From positions 62,001 to 126,000 of the forward strand of contig CAVRPP010000008.1 in assembly GCA_963723165.1 (NCBI GenBank): a stretch of DNA of 64,000 nucleotides, written 5' to 3'. Under the pieces are notes generated by a model, which worked only from the letters and a program-made list of their open reading frames with translations, made no database searches and had not been told where the DNA came from. Below, one piece after another: positions 41,541 through 49,971 of the stretch (positions are counted from its first letter, which is position 1; the number at the start of each line of letters is the position of its first letter). The position numbers and the translations under genes were made by a program. The DNA comes from UBA4744 sp963723165 (GTDB lineage Bacteria; Actinomycetota; Acidimicrobiia; Spongiisociales; UBA4744).

Positions 41541-42830
41541 CTATTGGACGCCAAACCCGGTGAGCACCGTCCAGACGCTCTTGCCCAGAACATGCAGGTC
41601 AAGCCAGGGCGACATGTGCTTGACGTAGTACAAGTCGAAGGACAGCTTCTCCACGGTATCGGCCTGGTCATCGGCGTACCCGTAGTACACCTGGGCCCAT
41701 CCGGTCACGCCGGGCCGCACGAGGTGCCGATGGGAATAGAAGGGGATCTCACGATCAAAACGCTCAACAAATGCCGACTGCTCTGGTCGAGGTCCGACCA
41801 GACTGACATCCCCTGCCAACACGTTCCACAGTTGAGGTATCTCATCAACGCGAAATCGGCGAAGGACCTTGCCTACGCCTGTCAAACGTTTGTCGTCGGG
41901 CACTGAAAACCTCGGCCCGGACAGCTCGGCCCCATCCACCATGGTGCGGAATTTGTACAAGGTGAACGGTCGCCCGTTCAGCCCGATCCGCTCCTGCCGG
42001 AAGATGATCGGTCCCTTTGAACTTACCCCGACCGCCACCCCGATAGTGGCGGTCAAAACGACCCACACCGGCAACGTTGCGATCACGAGCAACGTGTCGA
42101 CGATGCGTTTGATGGGCACGTACCCGGCCGAGCGAACGACCGGATTCCTCAATTCCCAGCCCTCAGCGAGGTGCACAATAGGCAACCGGCCGGTGTGCTC
42201 CTCGTAGACCGTGGACAAAGCCCGCACCGATACACCCGAGAGAACACTCGACGAAACAAACTGGGCCATGCGATCGGACAACACCTCCCGGAGATCGACG
42301 CCAAGGGTGACACCGTCGTCAATCGGCTCAACGTCGCCCTGCGACCCGGGATCGAGCACCTCACGAACGTCGGCATGGGGGGCATCGCGTAAGTGCTCAA
42401 CCAGACCCTTTTCTGTGGTGATCAACACCAAGCGCTCGGTCCACGGCCGTCTCCGCCGAAGGAACCGGTGGGCGATTGCGCCTGCCAGCCAGATGACAGT
42501 GGTTGCGGCCAGGAACGGTCGAGAGAAGTACGTCCGGGATAGGACCAGGCCAAGGGACGTAAGCGCCAAAGCCGATAGCACGATGGTCAGGGCCCGGCCG
42601 TACGTAGGCCGCGGCGCGGAACCGGCCCAAGCCCGGGCGCTGGCGTATGAACCGATCAACGCCCCTGCAGTTACGAGTCCAAGGAGCGGCCAAATCGACT
42701 CACCGGGGGGAAGGCGTGGACTGGTCCACGGCAAGGCCCGATCGAAGACGATCAGTGAGGCCAGCACGACGGAAACCGCCAGTGCAGCCAGGTCCGCGAC
42801 TGCAATCGAAAGAAGGATCCTCCGCCGCAT
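41541..42830 (-). CDS. Polyprenyl-phosphate sugar-1-phosphate transferase (WbaP/CpsE-like)
   Basis: A 429-residue protein with four membrane helices at the N terminus, a linker, a fifth helix (about 230-255) and the bacterial sugar transferase domain (KRIVDTLLVIATLPVW, KFRTMV, LRRFRVDEIPQLWNVLAGD and SLVGPRPEQSAF). These enzymes start repeat-unit synthesis by moving sugar-1-phosphate to undecaprenyl phosphate. The sugar is not determined; the C-terminal basic-acidic motif is canonical. It ends 36 bases past the amidase stop, convergent to it. As a first-step enzyme it marks this as a surface polysaccharide locus. Confidence 0.92.
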   Translation of the reverse strand: MRRRILLSIAVADLAALAVSVVLASLIVFDRALPWTSPRLPPGESIWPLLGLVTAGALIGSYASARAWAGSAPRPTYGRALTIVLSALALTSLGLVLSRTYFSRPFLAATTVIWLAGAIAHRFLRRRRPWTERLVLITTEKGLVEHLRDAPHADVREVLDPGSQGDVEPIDDGVTLGVDLREVLSDRMAQFVSSSVLSGVSVRALSTVYEEHTGRLPIVHLAEGWELRNPVVRSAGYVPIKRIVDTLLVIATLPVWVVLTATIGVAVGVSSKGPIIFRQERIGLNGRPFTLYKFRTMVDGAELSGPRFSVPDDKRLTGVGKVLRRFRVDEIPQLWNVLAGDVSLVGPRPEQSAFVERFDREIPFYSHRHLVRPGVTGWAQVYYGYADDQADTVEKLSFDLYYVKHMSPWLDLHVLGKSVWTVLTGFGVQ

Positions 42831-42851
42831 GGACGCCAGCCTACCTGCGGG

Positions 42852-44315
42852 TTACCTCCGACCGGCGAGATCGTCGACGAAAGCGACGAGCGTCCTCACA
42901 CCGAAGCCTGATCCACCCTGGCGCTGGTAGTGCTCATCTTCCGGCCACCGTGCCGGGCCGGCGATATCCAGGTGCACCCAGGGGACGTCACCGACAAACT
43001 CGGCCAGAAGGAGAGCCGCGTTTATGGCCCCCCCATAGCGGTTGTTGCCCGTGTTCTTCATATCTGCAATGGTCGAATCAATGTTCTTTCGATAGTCGGG
43101 AGGGAGCGGCATAGGCCAGATCCGTTCGCCGGCACTGGCGCCCGCCGCCACCACTCGTCCCATCCACGTATCGTCGTTCGTCCATGCTCCGGCGATCTTG
43201 TCGCCAAGAGCAATGTGGCATGCCCCGGTGAGCGTGGCGAGATCGACGATGATGTCGGGTTCCGACTCGGCCACCAGAGCGAGGGCGTCGGCCAAAACAA
43301 GACGCCCTTCGGCATCCGTGTTCAGTACCTCGATCGTCTTGCCGTTCCGGGCCGTTAGTACATCGCCCGGCCTGGTCGCACCACCGCCCGGCATATTCTC
43401 GGTGAGTGGTGTCACCCCCAGAACCTTCACCGGGATCTTCAAAGCGGCGACGGCCTGCACCGCCCCGAACACCGCCGCTGCTCCAGACATGTCCGTCTTC
43501 ATCGTCTCCATCGCCGCCGGCGGTTTCAGCGACAACCCACCCGAATCGAAGACGATCCCCTTCCCAACGAAAGCAACAAACGCCCGAGGGTTCTCCGGTT
43601 CGTACCAGAATTCGACCATCCGGGCCGGCCGGTGAGCACCCGCCGCGACCCCCGCCAAACCGCCGAAACCTTCCCTGATGATGTCTTGCTCGTCGTGGAC
43701 GACGACCCGAATCCCCAATTCATCGCCGATTTGCGTTGCCAGAGCGGCCATGATCTCCGGGGACTTCCCCGCCGCCGGCTCATTCACCAGGTCACGGGCC
43801 AGGCCAACCGAATGGGCCAGCACGCTTCCGACACCCGCCGAAGCCACTGCATCCCCGGTGCCGTCGCCCACAAATCTCACGGTCCGGGTCATCGACGGTT
43901 TCGGTTCCGTACGGTATTTGTCGAACTGGTATTGCCCGAGAATGAATCCCTCCGCGAAGGCTCGAGCTGCCCCATCTACCGGCAGCGCCTGCAGGGTGAC
44001 GGCTACTTCGGTGACCCGGGTCGTTTTGCGTCCAAGCCACCCCGCCGCCCGTCTGACTCCATCGAGGTCCGCCTCGTCCCCCAAACCCACCAAGAACAGT
44101 GTTCTGAACGGGAGCCTTCCGCCCGTCGGAAGCGACACGATTTCACCCGCCTTGCCGCTGAAATCGACCTCATCGAGGTACTCATCGAGCCAAGCCCCCA
44201 GCTCACCTGAAACCCATTCCGCTCCCGGACCCCAGGTTCGGTCGGCGAACACCGGCACTGCCAACGCTTCCCCAGACTCGTCGGAGAGGCCTGCGCCGGC
44301 CTCGAATTCGATCAT
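42852..44315 (-). CDS. pepA: Leucyl aminopeptidase (M17)
   Basis: About 487 residues. The C-terminal catalytic domain has GKGIVFDSGGLSLKP, MKTDMSGAAAVFGA, NTDAEGRLVLADAL and a cap after TLTGACHIALG, with the usual Lys-Asp-Asp-Glu ligands for two metal ions. The N-terminal domain is the usual alpha/beta type. It releases N-terminal amino acids and may also regulate transcription in some bacteria. The ATG at 44315 follows AAGGAG by 5 bases and starts 2 bases after the PduO stop. A longer reading to 44345 overlaps pduO. The enzyme is housekeeping and lies with genes for cobalamin and an unknown membrane protein. Confidence 0.95.
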   Translation of the reverse strand: MIEFEAGAGLSDESGEALAVPVFADRTWGPGAEWVSGELGAWLDEYLDEVDFSGKAGEIVSLPTGGRLPFRTLFLVGLGDEADLDGVRRAAGWLGRKTTRVTEVAVTLQALPVDGAARAFAEGFILGQYQFDKYRTEPKPSMTRTVRFVGDGTGDAVASAGVGSVLAHSVGLARDLVNEPAAGKSPEIMAALATQIGDELGIRVVVHDEQDIIREGFGGLAGVAAGAHRPARMVEFWYEPENPRAFVAFVGKGIVFDSGGLSLKPPAAMETMKTDMSGAAAVFGAVQAVAALKIPVKVLGVTPLTENMPGGGATRPGDVLTARNGKTIEVLNTDAEGRLVLADALALVAESEPDIIVDLATLTGACHIALGDKIAGAWTNDDTWMGRVVAAGASAGERIWPMPLPPDYRKNIDSTIADMKNTGNNRYGGAINAALLLAEFVGDVPWVHLDIAGPARWPEDEHYQRQGGSGFGVRTLVAFVDDLAGRR

Positions 44316-44317
44316 TC

Positions 44318-44863
44318 TCACTCCTTGGATCGGGTTGGCTGCCATTCAGTTTCTGCTGCCCGGGCGAGCATATAGAGATAGTCGGCCAATCGGTTCATAT
44401 AGGGCAGGACAGAGCTCTCGCCCATCCCGCCGGCGCGGGCGTAGGCGACCACCCGTCGTTCTGCCCGGCGCGCCACGACGCGCGCCACATCGACAGCAGC
44501 AGGAAGAGCGGACTGGCCCGGGACGACGAACTCGGTGGGCATACCCACTTCCTCGACGACGTCGTCGATTGCCTCCTCCAACCGTGCAACCATCTCCGGA
44601 GTAGTCAGACTGACCAGCGGCTCGAGTTTGTGTCGATTGTCCGGGGCCGTCGCTATTTCTGCAGCGACCACGAACAGCTCTCTCTGCACACGGAGCAACT
44701 CGGCGGCCAGACCCCCATCGGCAAGCGCCCGGGCCATACCGAGAGCCGCGACCAGTTCATCAACGGCTCCGTACGCTTCCGGCGCCAGGTCATCCTTGGC
44801 GACCCGGCCTCCGTACAGGAGCCCGGTCGTGCCGTCGTCGCCCTTCTTCGTGTAGATCTTCAT
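44318..44863 (-). CDS. Cob(I)alamin adenosyltransferase, PduO type
   Basis: A 181-residue four-helix-bundle enzyme that makes adenosylcobalamin from cob(I)alamin and ATP. Seen are the N-terminal MKIYTKKGDDGTTGLLYGGR (ATP loop), the LAPEAYGAVDEL segment, and the C-terminal RRAERRVVAYARAGG and PYMNRLADYLYMLAR. The methylmalonyl-CoA mutase at 31.6-33.2 kb needs this cofactor. It is coupled to the upstream membrane protein by ATGA (44860-44863) and is followed by pepA 2 bases later. Confidence 0.95.
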   Translation of the reverse strand: MKIYTKKGDDGTTGLLYGGRVAKDDLAPEAYGAVDELVAALGMARALADGGLAAELLRVQRELFVVAAEIATAPDNRHKLEPLVSLTTPEMVARLEEAIDDVVEEVGMPTEFVVPGQSALPAAVDVARVVARRAERRVVAYARAGGMGESSVLPYMNRLADYLYMLARAAETEWQPTRSKE

Positions 44864-45564
44864 AGGCCCATGAGTCTAGGAACCTCGAGAAGGGACTCGC
44901 CTTCGCTGATGAGCGAACGGCCGATCGTGGTTGCCCCCAGTGATGTCAGCAACGCCAGATAGGACAGGCCGGTGGCGGCCATGACAGCCGAGTACGCGGG
45001 CTCCTTGAGCGCAAACCAGACCGCCACCATGAGCAAGACGCTGAGGACCGACAGGACCGCAAAGACGGTCGCAACCGTTGCCCATCCGCCGTCTGCGGCC
45101 AGGCCCAGAATCAAACCATCAATGACAAGAGCCACGGTGGCGATCACCACCAGCCGCTTGAGAGCCCAGCGAGGCAGCCGCGGATCGACGAGGTACCAAT
45201 GACCCAGCAACATTTCGGTGGTAACGCCGCCCAGCGCTGCAGCTCCGGAGATAGTCAGAATGGGATTGCCGGCCGGGGTAGCCGCCACCAGGAACGCCAG
45301 GCTCGATACCGCCAGCAGAGGCGGAGCCACGCTCCGGGACCGGGCGGCCGGAACGGCAAGCAAAGCCAAACCGGACCCAACCCACGCCGCTACGCCCCCA
45401 CCCGCCCCGGCACCAATCGCACCGATAACACAGCCGGTCCCCGCGGCCAGCCACAGGAACCCCGGTCCTACGATCCGCCAGCGGGCGACCAGAGCCCCAC
45501 CCGCAGCGATACCCGCTGCCCAGGTAACGAGCAGCAGGTCCGGGCTCAGCGAAACAGCCAGAAT
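44860..45564 (-). CDS. Multi-spanning membrane protein of unknown function with likely ATT start
   Basis: About 234 residues with seven or eight hydrophobic helices, glycine- and alanine-rich (LLLVTWAAGIAAGGALVARW, FLWLAAGTGCVIGAIGAGAG, LGGVTTEMLLGHWYLVDPRL). No ATG, GTG or TTG gives a full-length start. The shortest clear reading begins at a TTG (45367-45369), which would cut the first helices. The in-frame ATT at 45562-45564 has GGAGG at 45572-45576, exactly 7 bases away, so I start there. The ATGA overlap with pduO suggests a coupled operon. I do not recognise the family. HWYLVDPRLP resembles no catalytic motif I know. Confidence 0.72.
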   Translation of the reverse strand: MLAVSLSPDLLLVTWAAGIAAGGALVARWRIVGPGFLWLAAGTGCVIGAIGAGAGGGVAAWVGSGLALLAVPAARSRSVAPPLLAVSSLAFLVAATPAGNPILTISGAAALGGVTTEMLLGHWYLVDPRLPRWALKRLVVIATVALVIDGLILGLAADGGWATVATVFAVLSVLSVLLMVAVWFALKEPAYSAVMAATGLSYLALLTSLGATTIGRSLISEGESLLEVPRLMGL

Positions 45565-45576
45565 GTTGCGACCTCC
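45562..45576 (-). promoter_or_regulatory. GGAGG plus ATT start codon
   Basis: On the minus strand GGAGG is followed by TCGCAAC and ATT. Spacing of 7 bases is optimal, and the frame then continues without a stop into the membrane protein. A CTG follows the ATT directly (45559-45561) and is the only other candidate. ATT is rare; in known cases it lowers translation. Confidence 0.55.
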
Positions 45577-45616
45577 ACGAATGGACGGGCATTATACGGA
45601 GGGAGTTGTCGACCCG

Positions 45617-46657
45617 ATGGAGACTGTGAACAAGAACCCGCCGCCACGAGAGTACATCGGAGAAGCCGACCGGATAGGGCGGGAAGACCCAACCTGGCCG
45701 GCTGTGTCGGTGGTTATCCCCGTTCGCAACGAATCTGAGGCGATACTCCTGGCGGTAGAGAGCGCCCTCCGTCAGGAGTATCCGGGATTCCTCGAAGTCA
45801 TCGTCGCCGACGGCGCCAGCACCGATGGGACCAGAGCCACTCTGGATCGGTTGGCCGCTCAGGACAGTCGTGTGTCGGTGGTCACAAATACAGCCACAAC
45901 AACGCCGGCCGGATTGAACGCGGCCATTGTGAGCGCTCAGGGTGATGTGATAGTCCGCTGCGACGCCCATTCCGTTCTACCTCCCGGCTATGTTCGGACC
46001 GCCGTCGAGATCCTTTCCGACACCGGGGCGGACAATATTGGAGGCATCCAGGCTGCAGTTGGGATCTCTCCGGTGCAGCGGGCCATCGCCACCGCAATGA
46101 GTATCCCGCTCGGAGTCGGTGACGCCCGATTCCACTATCACGGTGACCCGGGACCCGCCGACACGGTCTACCTCGGAGTGTTTCGGAAGAAGGTCTTCGA
46201 CCAGGTCGGCCTCTTCGATGAGCTCATGGTCCGCAACCAGGACTATGAGATGAACTATCGGATCCGGAAAGCAGGAGGCCTGGTGTACTTCGATCCGCGG
46301 CTACGGGTGGAGTACCGGCCCCGATCATCGTTAGCCGGCCTCTGGAAGCAATACTTGCACTACGGAAGATGGAAGAGAACCGTGCTGGCCAAGCATCCAC
46401 AATCGTTGCGACCCCGGCAACTCGCCCCACCCCTCGCCGTCCTCGGGTTGCTCGGATCTCTCATCGCCGCCGGCCAAAACGTCCTGTGGCTCGCCTTCCC
46501 GGGACTCTATGCAGCGACTCTCCTCGGCGCGGCCGTCTGGTTGGCGATACGACGACACGACGGGGCACTCCTGCTGACCGCCCCGGCGCTGGCGATCATG
46601 CACATTGCATGGGGACTCGGGTTTCTTTCGGCACGACCGATCCGGAAAGCTCCATGA
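45617..46657 (+). CDS. GT2 glycosyltransferase with C-terminal membrane helices (ExoA-like)
   Basis: A 346-residue enzyme. The GT2 domain has SVVIPVRNESEAI, the VIVADGASTDGT motif, VRCDAHSVLPPGY, and a D-Q-D-Y-E acceptor motif (NQDYEMNYRIRKAGG). Two or three hydrophobic helices lie at the C terminus (about 270-340). Similar enzymes include ExoA-type sugar transferases that act on polyprenyl-linked oligosaccharides. The ATG at 45617 follows GGAGGGAG. Longer readings back to 45218 fall inside the opposite-strand membrane gene. The next gene begins in its stop (ATGA). Confidence 0.87.
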   Translation: METVNKNPPPREYIGEADRIGREDPTWPAVSVVIPVRNESEAILLAVESALRQEYPGFLEVIVADGASTDGTRATLDRLAAQDSRVSVVTNTATTTPAGLNAAIVSAQGDVIVRCDAHSVLPPGYVRTAVEILSDTGADNIGGIQAAVGISPVQRAIATAMSIPLGVGDARFHYHGDPGPADTVYLGVFRKKVFDQVGLFDELMVRNQDYEMNYRIRKAGGLVYFDPRLRVEYRPRSSLAGLWKQYLHYGRWKRTVLAKHPQSLRPRQLAPPLAVLGLLGSLIAAGQNVLWLAFPGLYAATLLGAAVWLAIRRHDGALLLTAPALAIMHIAWGLGFLSARPIRKAP

Positions 46658-47686
46658 GCCAGATCCAGTGCCTCATTCTCACAACCGCCCACCACCCCGA
46701 CGATGCGCGCCTCAACCGCCATCTCGATGCTCTCAGTCGCCGAGGAATCCGCTCCGCATTGGTTGCCGAACCTCCACGGAGCCCATGGCGCCGGATGATG
46801 TTGGCGCCCTGGTCGGCGTGGCGTCACCTCCGCGAAGCTCGGCCATCCACAGTCTTGCTGCCCGACCCGGAACTCTATGTAGCAGGGGCTCTGATTGCTC
46901 GACTTCTGGGAGTCCGCGCCGTCATCGACATCCACGAGGACTACGCCGCCGTGGCGGCAGATCGGAGCTGGATACCCAGGCCGCTCCGCCGCACCGTTTC
47001 GACTGCTGCCAAACTCGTTACCACCTTGGGGCGCCGGATCGCAGACGCCACGATTGTTGCGGCTGATCATCTCCGTCGACCCGGCGACCTGGTCGTCCCG
47101 AATGTCCCCGCCCCCCATTTCTTCCCGAACCCGACCCGCACGGGCGAGCGACCGGCGGCGGTCTACGTCGGCGATATCACTGTGAGTCGCGGGAGCTCAC
47201 ACCATGGTGGATCTCCTCGCACTTGTGCCCGAACTTCACCTCGAACTGATCGGGCCGATAAGCGAAGGACTGCACGCCGACCTCTTGGACCTTACCGCCC
47301 GCAAGAACAACGCTGCTCGCCTGCACATATCCGGCCGCCTGCCGTACCGGGAAGCGTGGGAACGGGCGGCCGGGGCTACCGCCGGTCTTTCGCTGCTCCA
47401 GGACACTCCCGCTTATCGATCCGCCACCCCTACCAAGGTCTGGGAATACATGGCGGTCGGGTTGCCGGTGGTCGGCACGAGGCTTCCCGCTCAGATGCAG
47501 CTACTCGAAGAAACGGAGGCCGGTTCTGTAGTTGGATCTATCGAAGAAGCTGCGGACATTCTCAGGACATGGCTGGCGGATCCCGACGGTGCTGCCGAGG
47601 TGGGCGCCAAAGGTCGTCGGGCCTATGAAGCCCGGATCGCAGGCGAGGGAGGCGCTGAGGCTCTCATCGAGGCCGTTTTGGGTTAG
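46654..47686 (+). pseudogene. GT4-like glycosyltransferase with an apparent frameshift
   Basis: It starts with an ATGA overlap of the preceding GT2. The first part (46654 to about 47190) reads ILTTAHHPDDARLNRHLDAL, RAVIDIHEDYAAVAADRSWI, VVPNVPAPHFF and YVGDITVSRG. The second part, in the next frame (from about 47192 to 47686), reads LELIGPISEGLHADLL, LLQDTPAYRSATPTKVWEYM and AVGLPVVGTRLPAQ, the typical donor-binding end of GT4 enzymes. One extra base around GGGAGC (47191-47194) breaks the frame. Without it the protein is 344 residues with a normal GT-B layout. It may be a sequence error or a true lesion. Its stop overlaps that of the wbpA-like gene by 3 bases. Confidence 0.8.
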
Positions 47687-48978
47687 GCAGTGCCGAGTCG
47701 AAGATAGCGCACACCGGCGGACGTCCATCGGTCGCCGTCGAGGAACCGCCGCCCATCGAAGATGACCTCGCAACCTGGCAAATCCGCCGACCGCAGGTCG
47801 ACGTACTCTGCATGATCAGCCTGCAGAATCGCTGCCTCGCACGGCTCGCCGGTTTGATACGGCTTCAGGCCGAGACTGGTGAGTTCCTGGTCGGAATAGA
47901 GCGGATCGTGGACCAGCGGGACCGCCCCGGCGTTCCGCAGGGCCTCTACCAACGGGAAGACCCCGCTGAAAGCCGTCTCCTTCACGCCCCCTCGATATGC
48001 AGCTCCGAGTACAACCACCCGCTTGCCGTCCAACGCGCCCATATCCTTCTCGAGGATCCCGACTACCCGGGCCGGAACTGCCTCGTTGACCTCTCTGGCC
48101 ACGACCGGGATTCGAGCCGCCCGGTCGACACTGGAATAGAAACGCGGATACACGGGAATGCAATGACCGCCCACCGCCACGCCGGGCCGGTGGATGTGCG
48201 AGTACGGCTGGCTGTTGGCAGCTTCGATCACCGGCCCGATGTCAATACCGATTTCCTCGGCGTGGCGGGCAAACTCGTTGGCCAGGGCGATGTTGACATC
48301 CCGGTAGGTCGTTTCGGCAAGCTTGGTCAGTTCGGCTGCTTCGGCACTGCCAAGGTTCCAGACACCGTTGGGCCTGGGCAGTTCCGGACGCTCGTCGAAT
48401 TCGAGGATTCGCTCGTAGAAGTCGACGGCCGCCGCCGCCGAGGCCTCGTTGATGCCACCAACGACTTTGGGGTAGCTCCTCAGGTCCTGGAAGATACGGC
48501 CGCTGAACACGCGTTCTGGCGAATGCACAAGATGGAAATCCTCACCCGGTGTGAGTCCGCTGACCTCGGCGAGTAAAGGTGCGAAGCGGCCGCGGGTGGT
48601 CCCGACCGGCAGAGTCGTCTCATACGAGATCAACTGCCCTGGCCGCAACGCCTCCCCGATGTCGCGAGTTGCCGCGTCCATCGCCCCGAAATCGGGACGA
48701 CCGGCTCGATCGACGATCACCGGCACGACCACGATCACCGCATCCGCAGCAGACACTGCTTCCTGGTTGCTCGTGGTCGCTCGCAGCATCCCGGCCGGCA
48801 CCACCTCAGCCATGCCCTCGGCGAGATCCGCCTCTCCGGGGAACGGCGGAATACCCTGGTTGACCAGGTCGACGACCGCAGCGCTGATGTCGCTTCCAAC
48901 CGTCTCCACCCCCCGGCGGGCAATTTGCACCGCCAGCGGCAATCCGATCTTCCCGAGTGCTACGACGGCAGCCTTCAT
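47683..48978 (-). CDS. wbpA: UDP-N-acetyl-hexosamine 6-dehydrogenase (WbpA/WecC-type)
   Basis: A 431-residue nucleotide-sugar dehydrogenase. Seen are the N-terminal Rossmann motif (VVALGKIGLPLAVQIARRG), VHSPERVFSGRI, the KLAETTYRDVNIALANEFAR segment, and the catalytic C273 in VGGHCIPVYPRF. The C-terminal VLGAAYRGGVKET is typical. It oxidises UDP-GlcNAc or UDP-ManNAc to the uronate; with wbpB, wbpE and wbpD alongside, UDP-GlcNAc is the likely substrate. The ATG overlaps the authentic stop of wbpB (ATGA), but a base insertion in wbpB makes one open frame of 762 codons from 49971. I treat these as two genes. Confidence 0.88.
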   Translation of the reverse strand: MKAAVVALGKIGLPLAVQIARRGVETVGSDISAAVVDLVNQGIPPFPGEADLAEGMAEVVPAGMLRATTSNQEAVSAADAVIVVVPVIVDRAGRPDFGAMDAATRDIGEALRPGQLISYETTLPVGTTRGRFAPLLAEVSGLTPGEDFHLVHSPERVFSGRIFQDLRSYPKVVGGINEASAAAAVDFYERILEFDERPELPRPNGVWNLGSAEAAELTKLAETTYRDVNIALANEFARHAEEIGIDIGPVIEAANSQPYSHIHRPGVAVGGHCIPVYPRFYSSVDRAARIPVVAREVNEAVPARVVGILEKDMGALDGKRVVVLGAAYRGGVKETAFSGVFPLVEALRNAGAVPLVHDPLYSDQELTSLGLKPYQTGEPCEAAILQADHAEYVDLRSADLPGCEVIFDGRRFLDGDRWTSAGVRYLRLGTA

Positions 48979-49971
48979 GGCGCCACACTCAAAGCCTTGG
49001 TCGGGTCTGCCGCTGAGAGAATCCGTTCGGCGACGCGGCAGGATCTCGACGCCGTCCGCCAGCGAAACGATATGGGAACGGTCACCACCCAGCAGTGCGT
49101 CACGGAAGGCCTCGAGTTCTGAGCGGAGGGGTTCCGGCTTGCGAATCGCAAATCGCACCATGTCACCTTCCGACACGCCACGCAGGCGCGACATCGCATC
49201 CCACTCGGTCGGTATGTCGGCGTTGCTATAAAACGTGAGGTCGGCCGAGAGCATGTCTGCAACAAAAGCGCCCCGTTCACCCAGAACGGTCACATTGCGC
49301 TGTTTCGTCGGGGTCAGCCAGTTCACCTGCATGCTGACGACGACGCCGTTCGTGAGAACGCCCGAGGCGGAAACCAGATCTTCGTGCTCACGACCCATCT
49401 TGTGAGCGGTATGCCCGGACACCTGTTCGAAATCGCCCTCTCCAAGCCAGCGCACCAGGTCGATGTCATGAGCCGCCAGGTCTTTGACAACCCCCACATC
49501 CTGGATCCGATGCGGGAAGGGGCCGACCCTGACGGTCGCTACGGAGAACACATGGCCCAGTTCATTCCGATCGAGGCGCTCTTTCATCGCCTGGAGCGCC
49601 GGGTTGAAGCGCTCAACGTGCCCGACAAATCCCATCAACTCCCGTTCCGCAAAAGATCTCTCGATCCGGGTTGCGGATTCGACATCGGCGGCGAGCGGCT
49701 TCTCAACCAGGATTGGCACACCCTCCGTGGCGAGCCGCAGCGCAACCTCTTCGTGACTGGCGGTGGGAACTGCGATGACGACCGCATCGACTCCGTCCGC
49801 CAGCAACTGGTCGATCCCATCGATCAGCCGGCCGCCCTGCAATGCTCCGTGCCGATCACCGGTCGGATCGACCGCCCCAACGAAGTGGACGCCTTCTATC
49901 TGCTGCAGGAGTCGTGCATGGTGCCGGCCCATCATGCCGAGTCCAACGAGGCCTACTCGAAGATCACTCAT
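48975..49971 (-). CDS. wbpB: Gfo/Idh/MocA oxidoreductase, WbpB-like, with frameshift near its 3' end
   Basis: About 330 residues. Seen are LVGLGMMGRHHARLL (NAD fold), LVEKPLAADV, GHVERFNPAL and DLAAHDIDLVRWLGEGD. WbpB oxidises the 3-hydroxyl of UDP-GlcNAcA in Pseudomonas and related bacteria. At 49037-49038 (read CTGCCGCGTC on the minus strand) one C is extra. Removing it restores the frame through RVAERILSAADPTKALSVAP and a TGA that overlaps the wbpA ATG. As sequenced, the frame instead runs on into wbpA as a fusion. The start overlaps the aminotransferase stop by ATGA. Confidence 0.82.

Noticed and set aside
45218..45616. N-terminal extension of the GT2 at 45.6 kb
   Set aside because: This segment is antisense to the coding region of the unknown membrane protein, and the GT2 homology starts after 45617.
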